Shown here: one piece after another, positions 51,567 to 62,217 of the stretch | How positions within the stretch are numbered: the first letter of the stretch is position 1 | Layout: every line of letters starts with the position of its first letter | NCBI GenBank assembly: GCA_963995525.1 | Contig: OZ023214.1 | Span: 59,042,241-59,106,240, forward strand | Origin: Escarpia spicata | Lineage: Eukaryota; Annelida; Polychaeta; Sabellida; Siboglinidae | DNA: 64,000 nucleotides | Reading direction: 5' to 3' | The notes under the pieces: model-generated | Told to the model about the DNA's origin: nothing | Database searches by the model: none | What the model saw: the letters and a program-made list of their open reading frames with translations, nothing else | Program-made: the position numbers and the translations under genes

Positions 51567-52559
51567 TCCTATTCCATAATGGAAATACGTAAAGGGGATT
51601 TGTTATTCTGTCAAATGTTTGATAGCATTGTAAAAGGCCATGCCTGCAGCAGTGGATCTTATAATACTGCCATGGCAGAACGAGAGCAAGGACTCTGAAC
51701 AGCGTTCATATTGTCACACACCGACGCGTTGTTTACATTGCCACGGGATCCTGGCAATACCGGCCTTAGCATTGAGCTTCAGGCATAACCAAAACCAAGA
51801 AATGCTTTTGGTTATTTTTTATTATTGTTTTACAAAATTTGGCAGAGTAACTTTTTTCGGCGAGCCAATAACTTTTCAAATCTACTGGGCCAGTGGATAC
51901 AAAACCTTAACGTCAAGGCCTGCGTTGGATGAATTTCAATAACCATATAATCCATAATGAGATTGTGTTATCCTATGTAATACGTTTACAGTGTATTGTT
52001 ATATATTCACTGACATAACATATTTTTATTTTGTATACATCCGTGAATCTATTTTTAGAGATGTAGTGTCAAAATAAATTTTATTTGAAAATCACATGAA
52101 TCATATATGCCAACTGCAAAGCCTTGTCAATCTGATATGCTGCTCTACACAATATGATCTGTATTTATTATACTGGGGTGAATCCTTGTCCTTTTACCAG
52201 TAGTCTTCTAAAGTTCTTTATTCTTCCTGACCCTCGTTTCATACTTGTATATTATTAGTTTTAATATTTAAACTTTTATATCAATTATCATGTACTCACT
52301 TTATGAGTGATATGTAGATGGGTAAAATAAATTGTCTGCTAGTTCATCTGTCAATTAATCATTCTCAGGATGCTCTAGATAGTAATATGTTAAAGTTAAG
52401 CTCTATGTGTCCATCCATCTGTCTATTTGTCTGTCATTCCTCTCTGCTCTGTGTTTACATCATAAACTGTGTGTCTGTGGGTTGGTCATTCTGCCAGTCT
52501 AAACTCTGTTTTCTGTGCATTCCATGTGTTAACCTCTGTCTGGTTTATTCAGTCACAGA

Positions 52560-52677
52560 ATGAGCTTTGACTTCACCATCCCGCTTGCCCAGAAAGACCT
52601 GCTCACGAGGTCGGAGGTCAATCAGTATGTTGTCGAGGAAGTCACACCCATACGCATGCTGCCAGTCAAACTACAAG
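52560..52677 (+). CDS. NCAPD2: NCAPD2 coding exon 1
   Basis: Start codon one base after a likely acceptor (gtcacag/aATG), so a 5' UTR intron probably precedes it. Donor acaag/gtacac. It encodes MSFDFTIPLAQKDLLTRSEV and NQYVVEEVTPIRMLPVKLQ, the conserved N-terminus. Confidence 0.88.
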
Positions 52678-55600
52678 GTACACAATAATTATTACAATGA
52701 CGTGTATAACTGTATGTTATTTGTTTTGCATATTTTGTGTATCTAATGGTAGATATGTTACTGTGAATCTGTGATTTGTTAATCGGAAACAAAATCATCC
52801 AAGTTGTGTATTTATGCAGATAGGAAATTTATTAGCTTAAGGGGATGCGATGGTCAGAGCATGAACAACTTTTTTTTATTTTTGAAGAAGAAAAAAAGAG
52901 TTTCAAGTTGTTGACATTTCCGTGTAGAAATATTATTCAACTATGTGTTTGCTAGAGTATACATTGGAGAGCATATCTGCAAAGTTTCGTTCATCTAGGT
53001 TACATTTTAGATGTTGAACTGTGTGTACCAATGTACCAAACTTTGAACGCGATTTACGCAGAAACATGTTTTTCCCTTCACCTCTTGTCTTCCGTGTCAC
53101 TTATCTGAGCTGTTACTTGACAGAACTGTGTGAAACTTGCCACAGTGTTTCTTGATAGTGTGCTCTTGAAAACTGTTAAGAAACTTCTGAAAACATTGCC
53201 TGGTTTTTGCGTAATGGATTTTGAATGTAAAATTTTCCCTCCTTTAAAAAAAAAAAATCTAGCATTTCAAAAATTCACAAAAAAAAAGTTTTTGAAATAT
53301 CGATGAAAACTCTTGACAGTTTTTATTGGGATACTATGGAGTAACTACACACTAAATTTGGGCTGTCTATGTCTAGTGGTTACTGAGAAAAGTGGAATGA
53401 AAGTTTAGTCCAAGATGGCCACCATACTGCGGGAAAATCCCCCCAACAAATTCTGAAAAAAATCCACACTCAGTTTCTAACCATGACTCACAAGCTCTGA
53501 ACATTTCAACTCTCTAAGTTCAAAAATAAGAAAAAAAGTGCTCTGACCATCGCATCCCCTTAACTAGACTGCTTTGCACTTTTGCTGCAAATCCTGAAGC
53601 CATTGATCTAATGAAGTCTGTCATACATTGTTTGCCTACAGTTTGTACCACAGCATTCCGCACCCACGGGCCGCTCTTTGTCCTCGAGTGTTTTGACTTC
53701 CTCTACAGCTGCCTTCGGTAAGTTGTCTTCAGTCACTCACTATTTTAGTGATATTCTGCTCTGGTTGACATCGTGATTCACTTTGGCTGTTGTTTTGTTG
53801 TACACCAAGAGGCAAAGAGGACAGTTAAAATAACATACCAGTATTCCCAGAATTGTGTGTTGTACACCAAGAGGCACAGAAGACAGTTAAAATAACAGAC
53901 CAGTATTCCCTGAATTGTGTGTTGTACATCAAGAGGCACAGAAGAGAGTTAACATAACAGATCAGTATTCCCTGAATTGTGTGTTGTACATCAAGAGGCA
54001 CAGAAGACAGTTAACATAACAGACCAGTATTCCCTGAATTGTGTGTTGTACATCAAGAGGCACAGAAGACAGTTAACATAACAGATCAGTATTCCCTGAA
54101 TTGTGTGTTGTACACCAAGAGGCACAGAGGACAATTAAAATAACAGTCCAGTATTCTCTGAAATTGTGCACATCATAATAGATAAAAAAATATGATTGCC
54201 ATATTTTATGACATAATTTATAAGACTTTCTGTGATGTTCAAACTATTTAAACTATTTGAACTATTTAAAAATCAGATGTAATGTAATTTTGTTTTGTTT
54301 TCCTAAGACATGCTGACAACATCAATATGGACATGAAAGAGGATGCATGGGAGGTTATACTCAAAGGTAGGAAGATGTTACATTCACTTACTTAGAAACC
54401 CAATTCACTGTTTTATGTACTGTAGCATTCTCTGTTTATCACATCTTTCATGTTTCCCGACTTGGTTTTGTTTACTATTTTGTTGTGTGAGAAATGTGTT
54501 CATATTTTTCTGTTGCTATAAAGAAAATATTCTCATTGGTGGTCTTACATTATTTTTAAAATAATTAATTTGTTGTCTCAAAGTTGTTGGTATCACCCTT
54601 GTGACATTAGGTGATGCTGTCAACAATGTGAAACCAGCAAGGAACTCATCAACAGCTTGGTAGTGTAACACAGAAACCAGCAAGGAACTCATCAACAACT
54701 TTGTAGTGTAACACAGAAACCAGCAAGGAACCCAACAACAGCTTGGTAGTGTAACACAGAAACCAGCAAGGAACTCATCAACATCTTGGTAGTGTAACAC
54801 AGAAACCAGCAAGGAACCCAAACAACAGCTTGGTAGTGTAACACAGAAACCAGCAAGGAACTCATCGACATCTTGGTAGTGTAACACAGAAACCAGCAAG
54901 GAACCCAACAACAGCTTGGTAGTGTAACACCGAAACCAGCAAGGAACTCATCAACAGCTTGGTAGTGTAACACAGAAACCAGCAAGGAACTCATCAACAA
55001 CTTTGTAGTGTAACACAGAAACCAGCAAGGAACCCAACAACAGCTTGGTAGTGTAACACAGAAACCAGCAAGGAACTCATCAACATCTTGGTAGTGTAAC
55101 ACAGAAACCAGCAAGGAACCCAACAACAGCTTGGTAGTGTAACACAGAAACCAGCAAGGAACTCATCGACATCTTGGTAGTGTAACACAGAAACCAGCAA
55201 GGAACCCAACAACAGCTTGGTAGTGTAACACCGAAACCAGCAAGGAACTCATCAACATCTTGGTAGTGTAACACAGAAACCAGCAAGGAACCCAACAACA
55301 GCTTGGTAGTGTAACACCGAAACCAGCAAGGAACTCATCAACATCTTGGTAGTGTAACACAGAAACCAGCAAGGAACCCATCAACAGCTTGGTAGTGTAA
55401 CACCGAAACCAGCAAGGAACCCAACAACAGCTTGGTTGTGTAACACAGAAACAGTTATTAATGTCTAATTTTCAAATGATGGCCATCCTTGAACTGTTTG
55501 TGACTCCCTTCTATGTAGCGACCCTGAGCCACGCCAACACTCTGGTGGAAGTGATTGAGCGCCCTGACCTCGACTCACAGATGCGCAGGGATCATGTGAA

Positions 55601-58600
55601 CTCGGTGAAGATGACAAGCTACCTGCTGTGTCAGTTTGTCGATGTGTTTGAGGCAGACGTGATGAGACAGGCCACTGCAGTGGCGCACATAGCCAAGGTA
55701 TGTTACCACATCCAACATAATTTATTTTATGCATATCTACCTCACATTAACTTATCTAGATGTGGAACTGGACTAAATTGTACGGAATTGAAGAGACCTT
55801 TTCTGTTTATCTGATGTTTACAATAAACTTTACATAATAAGGATTTATTTGATGAGTTTTGAAATTTTCAGGGAGTGTGTCCAGTCTCCAACCGTTGAAT
55901 AAACATCTCAAGAGTAGTACTAATAGTTATGAATATTATATTTCAGTCTGGTAAATGCTGTAAGAAATTACTGAGAGTTTGTTCTCTTATATGATTTGTA
56001 TATATGTGTGAGCTTAATTCCAGATAATATGCAACCTATATTATAAAAGTACAGAATAATTAATGTTTTAAAACCAGTTATGTTTTGTAGCAGAATCACA
56101 TTTGTATGGCTTTAAAACTCATTCTTTGTTTTAATTGTTCAATGTGTACAATGCAATGTAAATTTGCCAACATTAAAACTGATTTTGTAAGCCTGAATGT
56201 CAAATGAAATTATGAATGTAGAACTACCGGGTAGTAAATTGGAATGCAGGTGTAAGTTGACAAATGTAGAACAGCACGGTACACCAGAACAAGTGTGTAG
56301 ACAAATGTAGAACAGCACGGTACACCAGAACAAGTGTGTAGACAAATGTAGAAAAGCACGGTACACCAGAACAAGTATGTAGACAAATGTAGAACAGCAC
56401 GGTACACCAGAACAAGTGTGTAGACAAATGTAGAAAAGCATGGTACACCAGAACAAGTATGTAGACAAATGTAGAACAGCACGGTACACCAGAACAAGTA
56501 TGTAGTTTGATTGACCCAAGTAAATCATTTACAATAAAACATCAACCACCCTGAAGGCATGAGTGGAAGGTTGTCATCAAACCAGTCCCAATCTTCATAA
56601 AATACCTTAGCTCACCCCCACTATATGAGTGAAGGGTTGTGCTCACACCTGTCTCATACCTTAGCTCACCCCCACTATATGAGTGAAGGGTTGTGCTCAC
56701 ACCTGTCTCATACCTTAGCTCACCCCCACTATATGAGTGAAGGGTTTTGCTCACACCTGTCTCATACCTTAGCTCACCCCCACTATGTGAGTGAAGGGTT
56801 GTGCTCACACCTGTCTCATACCTTAGCTCACCCCCACTATATGAGTGAAGGGTTGTGCTCACACCTGTCTCATACCTTAGCTCACCCCCACTATATGAGT
56901 GAAGGGTTGTGCTCACACCTGTCTCATACCTTAGCTCACCCCCACTATATGAGTGAAGGGTTGTGCTCACACCTGTCTCATACCTTAGCTCACCCCCACT
57001 ATATGAGTGAAGGGTTGTGCTCACACCTGTCTCATACCTTAGCTCACCCCCACTATGTGAGTGAAGGGTTGTGCTCACACCTGTCTCATACCTTAGCTCA
57101 CCCCCACTATATGAGTGAAGGGTTGTGCTCACACCTGTCTCATACCTTAGCTCACCCCCACTATATGAGTGAAGGGTTGTGCTCACACCTGTCTCATACC
57201 TTAGCTCACCCCCACTATGTGAGTGAAGGGTTGTGCTCACACCTGTCTCATACCTTAGCTCACCACCATTATATGAGTGAAGGGTTGTGCTCACACCTGT
57301 CTCATACCTTAGCTCACCCCCACTATATGAGTGAAGGGTTGTGCTCACACCTGTCTCATACCATAGCTCACCCCCATTATATGAGTGAAGGGTTGTGCTC
57401 ACACCTGTCTCATACCTTAGCTCACCCCCACTATGTGAGTGAAAGGTAGTGCTCACACCTGTCTCATACTTTAGCTCACCCCCATTATATGAATGAAGGG
57501 TTGTGCTCAGAGCTGGGGTGTAACACAATACAAGTACTTCGTTACTGTACTTGAGTAGAAAAGTTTACTTTTCGTGAGTAACAGAGTACATTTTTTAGGA
57601 GTACTTTTACTTGTAACGAAGTACAAATGTGTGTACTTTTCATAAATGTAACGAAGTATCCATAATTGATGCGTTACAAATTTGGAGCACCAAAAATATT
57701 AGTAACAAACAATAATGCCTGAAGCCCGGAACTGGTTTGCCCCAGCGTATATCTATCAATAGATATCAGCCGGAGCAACAACTGGTACTCTTTTCTGATT
57801 GGCCTATCATTGCCATTACCAGGCATGATCACCAGGTGGCGTGAACATTGCCAAGATTATATGATGTCATTCGCGTACAAAGATTTATTATGGAAGGATC
57901 AGCTGAAAACGATCATTTGCAGCATCCATGGCCATATTTATCCAGTATGTTTGAGATTAAGTCAGTTCATGGGGCTACTGTTAAGTTGATCTGTTTATTG
58001 TGTGCGTCGATATGCCAGATCTGTTGATCACCTTCGAACCTTCCTTACACACGTGGTCGGTAAATTATTAGTGTTAGACCTACGCAGCTAAAAGGTCTTC
58101 TTGCCTCATTTTTGTTGTGAAAATATATTACACCATAACACGTCGTTATTTGTACTAAAGGTGCAAGTGCATTTAATATGAACAAAATATGTTCTTAGAT
58201 TTAGGTTCGAGCTATTAGTGACATGAATAATGTCCTGAATTGCATTAGTGATAAACGCACGTCGAAATTCATACATTATCGCCCCAAAACATTCCCTTCG
58301 CTGTGGCAATTTAAACTGCTAATGGTTACTCGGATTTATCTTAATAATAACATAAGTATTGTTAGGGCCTATAAATGTTGTTTATATGTATTCTTGGTTC
58401 ATGTTTTCAATATTTTGTCTCACATATTGACCCCCGGGCCTGGTCATAGACAATATTTAGTGTTCACTGTACACACTACTGAATAGGGTATTACCATTAT
58501 TTTATTTCTTTTGTCACTGTCTTGCATAGTATGTATAGTTTGAGGAGCCAGCCACTGTATCCTGTTCAGTAAAGTGTTTGTTTTGCACACTATTGAATTT

Positions 58601-61600
58601 ACTTGTTTGTTTCCAGTGGGTGACCATGTCAAGAATGTTAGAAAAGTACTTTTGCATTTACTTCAAGTACATTTGTTTACTTGTACTTCAAGTACATTTT
58701 TCAAAAAGTACTTTTACTTTTATTTGAGTAGCTTTTTCCAAAGTTACTTTTGCTCAAGTACAAAATAAATGTACTTGTTACAGCTCTGGTTGAACTTGTG
58801 CTCACACCTGTCTCATACCTTAGCTTACCCCCAATATATAAGTGAAAGGTTGTGCTCATACCCTAGCTCACCCTATTATATGAGTGAAGGGTTGTGCTCA
58901 CACTTGTCTCATACCTTAGCTCACCCCCATTATATGAGTGAAGGGTTGTGCTCACACCTGTCTCATACCTTAGCTTACCCCCATTATATGAGTGAAGGGT
59001 TGTGCTCGCACCTGTCCCATACCTTAGCCCATCCCCACTATATGAGTGAAGGGTTGTGCTCACACCTGTCTCATACCTTAGCCCATCCCCACTATATGAG
59101 TGAATGGTTGTGCTCACACCTGTCTCATACCTTAGCTTACCCCCATTATATGAGTGAAGGGTTGTGCTCGCACCTGTCCCATACCTTAGCCCATCCCCAC
59201 TATATGAGTGAAGGGTTGTGCTCACACCTGTCCCATACCTTAGCTCAGTCCCCCTATATGAGTGAAGGGTTGTGCTCACACCTGTATGAGTGAATGGTTA
59301 TGCTCACACCTGTCCCATGTTGTGCTCATACCTTAGCTCAGTCCCAGGGTATGAGTGGAGGTTGCAGTGACCCTGTCTCTGTGTGTCAGGGTCGTAAGAA
59401 GGAGCGTGGCGCGACTGTGACAGACATGGGCCACTTGGACTGGGAGGTGGAGAGACAGAACGCAGTCCGTGCCCTACTGCAGCTCGTCCAACTCAACATA
59501 CACCGACTGTGGCAGCCACCTGTCATAGAGGAGGAGTACATAAAGTAAGCACATCCTTACTGCTCATGCGGTCGACATACTGTGGCGTAGGGGGAACAGT
59601 CATTCTGTTCACCTTAGAACACTATTTCTAACTCTCCTATTAATTTTGGGGTCAGCCATATTTTGGTTGGTTTTGTTACGGGGATGTTTTTACAAGTATT
59701 AATGTGGAGTCATGTTGTATTGATATTCTGGTTGTCTGATCACATTGGGCAGTTTCTTTTGGTTGCTGTGCTCACTTGAGTAGTAGGGTGGGAGAGGCCA
59801 GTGTGATGCTGCACAATAGGCTTGATGGTATGTTTATTTCAGCTGCAGTAATTAATAATAAATTGAGGACAATACATGAAACACATGCCGTTCCTTTGTG
59901 AGTGAATTTTACACTGTTGTTCTATGTAACTTTAAAAGATCAGTGTTGTACTGTTGGCACTGGTGCTACTGTTGGCACTGGTGCTACTGTTGGCACTGGT
60001 GCTATATTTCCACCCACACTAAGTCACTAAGTCACTAAGAGTGCCATATGTCGTTTAAGTTTGGTGACAGGATGCTGCTACAGACTGCTGGAGAACCCCA
60101 ATGCAGTGAAGAACAAGGCCACTAGAGACTCTATCTTTCACCTCGTTGGACTCATGATCAAGAAATACAACCACGGCCTTGGTAAGGCATCACACACTCA
60201 CAACAACCACAGCCTTGGTAAGGCATCACACACTCACAACAACCACAGCCTTGGTAAGGCATCACACACTCACAACAACCACAGCCTTGGTAAGGCATCA
60301 CACACTCACAACAACCACAGCCTTGGTAAGGCATCACACACTCACAACAACCACAGCCTTGGTAAGGCATCACACACTCACAACAACCACAGCCTTGGTA
60401 AGGCATCACACACTCACAACAACCACATCCTTGGTAAGGCATCACACACCCACAACAACCACAGCCTTGGTAAGGCATCACACACCCACAACAACCACAG
60501 CCTTGGTAAGGCATCACACACTCACAACAACCACAGCCTTGGTAAGGCATCACACACTCACAACAACCACAGCCTTGGTAAGGCATCACACACTCACAAC
60601 AACCACAGCCTTGGTAAGGCATCACACACTCACAACAACCACAGCCTTGGTAAGGCATCACACACTCACAACAACCACAGCCTTGGTAAGGCATCACACA
60701 CTCACAACAACCACAGCCTTGGTAAGGCATCACACACTCACAACAACCACAGCCTTGGTAAGGCATCACACACTCACAACAACCACAGCCTTGGTAAGGC
60801 ATCACACACCCACAACAACCACAGCCGTGGTAAGGCATCACACACCCACAACAACCACAGCCTTGGTAAGGCATCACACACTCACAACAACCACAGCCTT
60901 GGTAAGGCATCACACACTCACAACAACCACAGCCTTGGTAAGGCATCACACACTCACAACAACCACAGCCTTGGTAAGGCATCACACACCCACAACAACC
61001 ACAGCCTTGGTAAGGCATCACACACCCACAACAACCACAGCCTTGGTAAGGCATCACACACTCACAACAACCACAGCCTTGGTAAGGCATCACACACCCA
61101 CAACAACCACAGCCTTGGTAAGGCATCACACACCCACAACAACCATGGCCTTGGTAATGCATCACACACCCACAACAACCACAGCCTTGGTAAGGCATCA
61201 CACATCCACAACAACCACAGCCTTGGTAAGCCATCACACACCCACAACAACCACAGCCTTGGTAAGGCATCACACACCCAGAACAACCACAGCCTTGGTA
61301 AGGCATCACACACTCACAACAACCACAGCCTTGGTAAGGCATCACACACCCAGAACAACCACAGCCTTGGTAAGGCATCACGCACCCACAACAACCACAG
61401 CCTTGGTAAGGCATCACACACCCACAACAACCACAACCTTGGTAAGGCATCACACACCCACAACAACCACAGCCTTGGTAAGGCATCACACACTCACAAC
61501 AACCACAGCCTTGGTAAGGCATCACACACCCACAACAACCACAGCCTTGGTAAGGCATCACACACCCAGAACAACCACAGCCTTGGTAAGGCATCACACA

Positions 61601-62217
61601 CCCACAACAACCACAGCCTTGGTAAGGCATCACACACCCACAACAACCACGGGTAAATCTTCCATACACGAAATTATGCCAGATGTACAACTAACATTAT
61701 GTCATTAGCTTGGCTCGTATATTTATATAGGAAATGCTTTTTTACTGCAACATAGAAACATAGCAAAGACAATATACAATTAGTAATTTGACCATTTCTT
61801 TGTTGATGGTTTCTCTCAGAAATGTTGCAGGTTGTGATATACATACAGAAGCACCAGTGCTCTTCATTCCCATGCAACTTGTTTATTATATATGACAATA
61901 ACATTTGTTTGGCCATTTTATAGTCATTAGGATCTAATAATCCAACATGCAAACATTGTTTATGAGGTTTCGTGAAACAATATGCTAATTTAATCAATAT
62001 CGTTATAAAAAATATGCATTCAGCTACGACCCTTTGTTGATGAGAAGGACAGAGGCTCTACTAGAGAGAAGACCATGTGTTTGTGACTTGTAGGCTGTCG
62101 ACTCAAACTGCTGCAGTTGCTACAACACTTTGAGCACCTAGCGAGCCCTCTGGCTCAGGCTGTACACACATTTGCCCTAGAGTTTGGAGCAACAACAATG
62201 GTCAGCGAGATGATGAG
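52560..62217 (+). CDS. NCAPD2: NCAPD2, condensin I HEAT-repeat subunit, first seven coding exons (3' truncated by window)
   Basis: NCAPD2 (CAP-D2) is the HEAT-repeat subunit of condensin I. It binds the kleisin NCAPH and helps compact mitotic chromosomes with SMC2/SMC4. Seven exons join in phase to ~277 codons. The matches to vertebrate NCAPD2 as I recall it are strong and in order: VNQYVVEEV near residue 20, FRTHGPLFVLECFDFLYSCL, MKEDAWEVILK, VNSVKMTSYLL, HLDWEVERQ, IEEEYI then LVTGCCYRLLENP, and LLQHFEHLASPLAQAV. The family is about 1400 residues, so four-fifths of the protein lies beyond 64000. Start: ATG at 52560 gives MSFDFTIPL, aligned with the family N-terminus. Every intron from 2 to 7 carries a tandem repeat, tiny in intron 5. 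Confidence 0.93.
52678..53641 (+). other. NCAPD2: NCAPD2 intron 1
   Basis: 964 bases; three quarters is the TTAA-flanked MITE. No tandem array. Confidence 0.8.
52841..53559. mobile_element. 719-bp MITE with TTAA target duplication
   Basis: Perfect 21-bp terminal inverted repeats, ggggatgcgatggtcagagc plus a at the left and the complement at the right, each flanked by TTAA (52837-52840, 53560-53563). TTAA duplications are typical of piggyBac and Kolobok elements. The interior is AT-rich, non-coding, with A/T runs and aagatggccaccata. It is nonautonomous. Confidence 0.9.
53642..53717 (+). CDS. NCAPD2: NCAPD2 coding exon 2
   Basis: Acceptor tgcctacag, donor cttcg/gtaagt, 76 nt. It encodes CTTAFRTHGPLFVLECFDFL then YSCLR, matching the AFRAQGPLAMLQHFD-type family segment. 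Confidence 0.87.
53798..54170. repeat. 62-bp minisatellite, ~6 copies (NCAPD2 intron 2)
   Basis: The unit is ttgtacaccaagaggcacag followed by aagacagttaaaataacaga and ccagtattccctgaattgtg plus tg. Confidence 0.93.
54308..54366 (+). CDS. NCAPD2: NCAPD2 coding exon 3 (59 nt)
   Basis: Acceptor gttttcctaag, donor caaag/gtagga. It encodes HADNINMDMKEDAWEVILK, matching family DPGLKEDTLQFLIK. Entered with one base, left with one. Confidence 0.85.
54630..55452. repeat. 43-bp minisatellite with 86-bp dimer structure, ~19 copies (NCAPD2 intron 3)
   Basis: The unit is gaaaccagcaaggaactcat followed by caacagcttggtagtgtaac and aca. Two variants (ctcatcaacatc and cccaacaacagc) alternate, so repeat frames restart every 86 bases. 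It ends 66 bases before exon 4. Confidence 0.95.
55519..55697 (+). CDS. NCAPD2: NCAPD2 coding exon 4
   Basis: Acceptor cttctatgtag, donor ccaag/gtatgt, 179 nt, phase 1 in and 0 out. It encodes ATLSHANTLVEVIERPDLDS, then RRDHVNSVKMTSYLLCQFVD and DVMRQATAVAHIAK, matching the family HLNALKMNCYALIRLLE region. Confidence 0.88.
56259..56505. repeat. 41-bp minisatellite, 6 copies
   Basis: The unit is gacaaatgtagaacagcacg followed by gtacaccagaacaagtgtgt and a, with aaaagc and agtatg variants. Confidence 0.94.
56590..57507. repeat. 54-bp minisatellite, left part (~17 copies)
   Basis: The unit is ctcacccccactatatgagt followed by gaagggttgtgctcacacct and gtctcataccttag. Both strands stay open because 54 is divisible by 3. 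Interrupted at 57508 by a transposon; the same unit resumes at 58797. Confidence 0.95.
57508..58788. mobile_element. 1281-bp hAT-like nonautonomous DNA transposon
   Basis: The left end cagagctggggtgtaacaca and the right end ...gtacttgttacagctctg are inverted repeats. Subterminal regions on both sides are rich in gtacttgagtag and acttttactt words, typical of a widespread hAT group. Flanks gttgtgct (57500-57507) and gttgaact (58789-58796) form an 8-bp target duplication with two differences. No transposase frame is visible inside. Confidence 0.88.
58797..59340. repeat. 54-bp minisatellite, right part (~10 copies)
   Basis: Same unit as 56590-57507 but more variable (agcttaccc, agcccatccc, cacctgtccc forms) and with shortened copies, so the right side seems older or less homogenised than the left. 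Confidence 0.93.
59390..59544 (+). CDS. NCAPD2: NCAPD2 coding exon 5
   Basis: Acceptor gtgtgtcag, donor ataaa/gtaagc, 155 nt, phase 0 in and 2 out. It encodes GRKKERGATVTDMGHLDWEV, then RALLQLVQLNIHRLWQPPVI and EEEYI, matching the family HGFDWEEERQ...QLDIRHLW..SIIEEEF region. Confidence 0.9.
59545..60059 (+). other. NCAPD2: NCAPD2 intron 5
   Basis: 515 bases, with only a small repeat: ctgttggcactggtgcta three times at 59950-60004. The acceptor (gtcgtttaag) is weak in pyrimidines. Confidence 0.75.
60060..60181 (+). CDS. NCAPD2: NCAPD2 coding exon 6
   Basis: It encodes LVTGCCYRLLENPNAVKNKA then TRDSIFHLVGLMIKKYNHGL, and LVTGCCYRLLENP is near-identical to vertebrate NCAPD2. The donor is ccttg/gtaagg. 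The reading frame continues open through the following 36-bp array, so the exon end is set by the donor and the phase of exon 7, not by a stop. Confidence 0.9.
60163..61652 (+). repeat. NCAPD2: 36-bp minisatellite containing the exon 6 donor, ~41 copies
   Basis: The unit is caaccacagccttggtaagg followed by catcacacactcacaa. The first unit overlaps the last codons of exon 6 (aaccacggccttg/gtaagg). Nearly every unit keeps the CTTG/GTAAGG donor. In the exon 6 frame each unit codes SLGKASHTHNNH with no stop for ~490 codons. No evidence shows that the repeat is translated. Confidence 0.95.
61653..62093 (+). other. NCAPD2: NCAPD2 intron 6, unique part
   Basis: AT-rich sequence between the 36-bp array and exon 7. 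Nothing recognised. Confidence 0.7.
62094..62217 (+). CDS. NCAPD2: NCAPD2 coding exon 7
   Basis: Acceptor gtgacttgtag, donor gatgag/gtatga, 124 nt, entered with two bases and left with two. It encodes CRLKLLQLLQHFEHLASPLA, then QAVHTFALEFGATTMVSEMM, matching the family MLQHFEHLAPVL segment. Its last 47 bases are the start of the 93-bp array. Confidence 0.9.

Larger units (their letters stand above)
50451..52559. other. intergenic / possible 5' UTR-intron of NCAPD2
   Basis: Contains SINE-like segments and a TG microsatellite. An acceptor (gtcacag) lies one base before the NCAPD2 ATG, so at least one untranslated 5' exon should lie upstream, but I cannot locate it. Confidence 0.5.
55698..59389 (+). 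other. NCAPD2: NCAPD2 intron 4
   Basis: 3.7 kb. It holds a 41-bp array, then a 54-bp array split by the hAT-like element. 55698-56258 is AT-rich and featureless. Confidence 0.8.

Noticed and set aside
56542..57528. 328-codon minus-strand and 274-codon plus-strand repeat ORFs
   Set aside because: Both are from the 54-bp array and lie inside an NCAPD2 intron, on opposite strands.
60158..61690. Cys/Gly-rich minus-strand ORF (YQGCGCCGCVMP) resembling a keratin-associated or metallothionein-like protein
   Set aside because: Reverse-complement shadow of the 36-bp NCAPD2 array; no gene structure.
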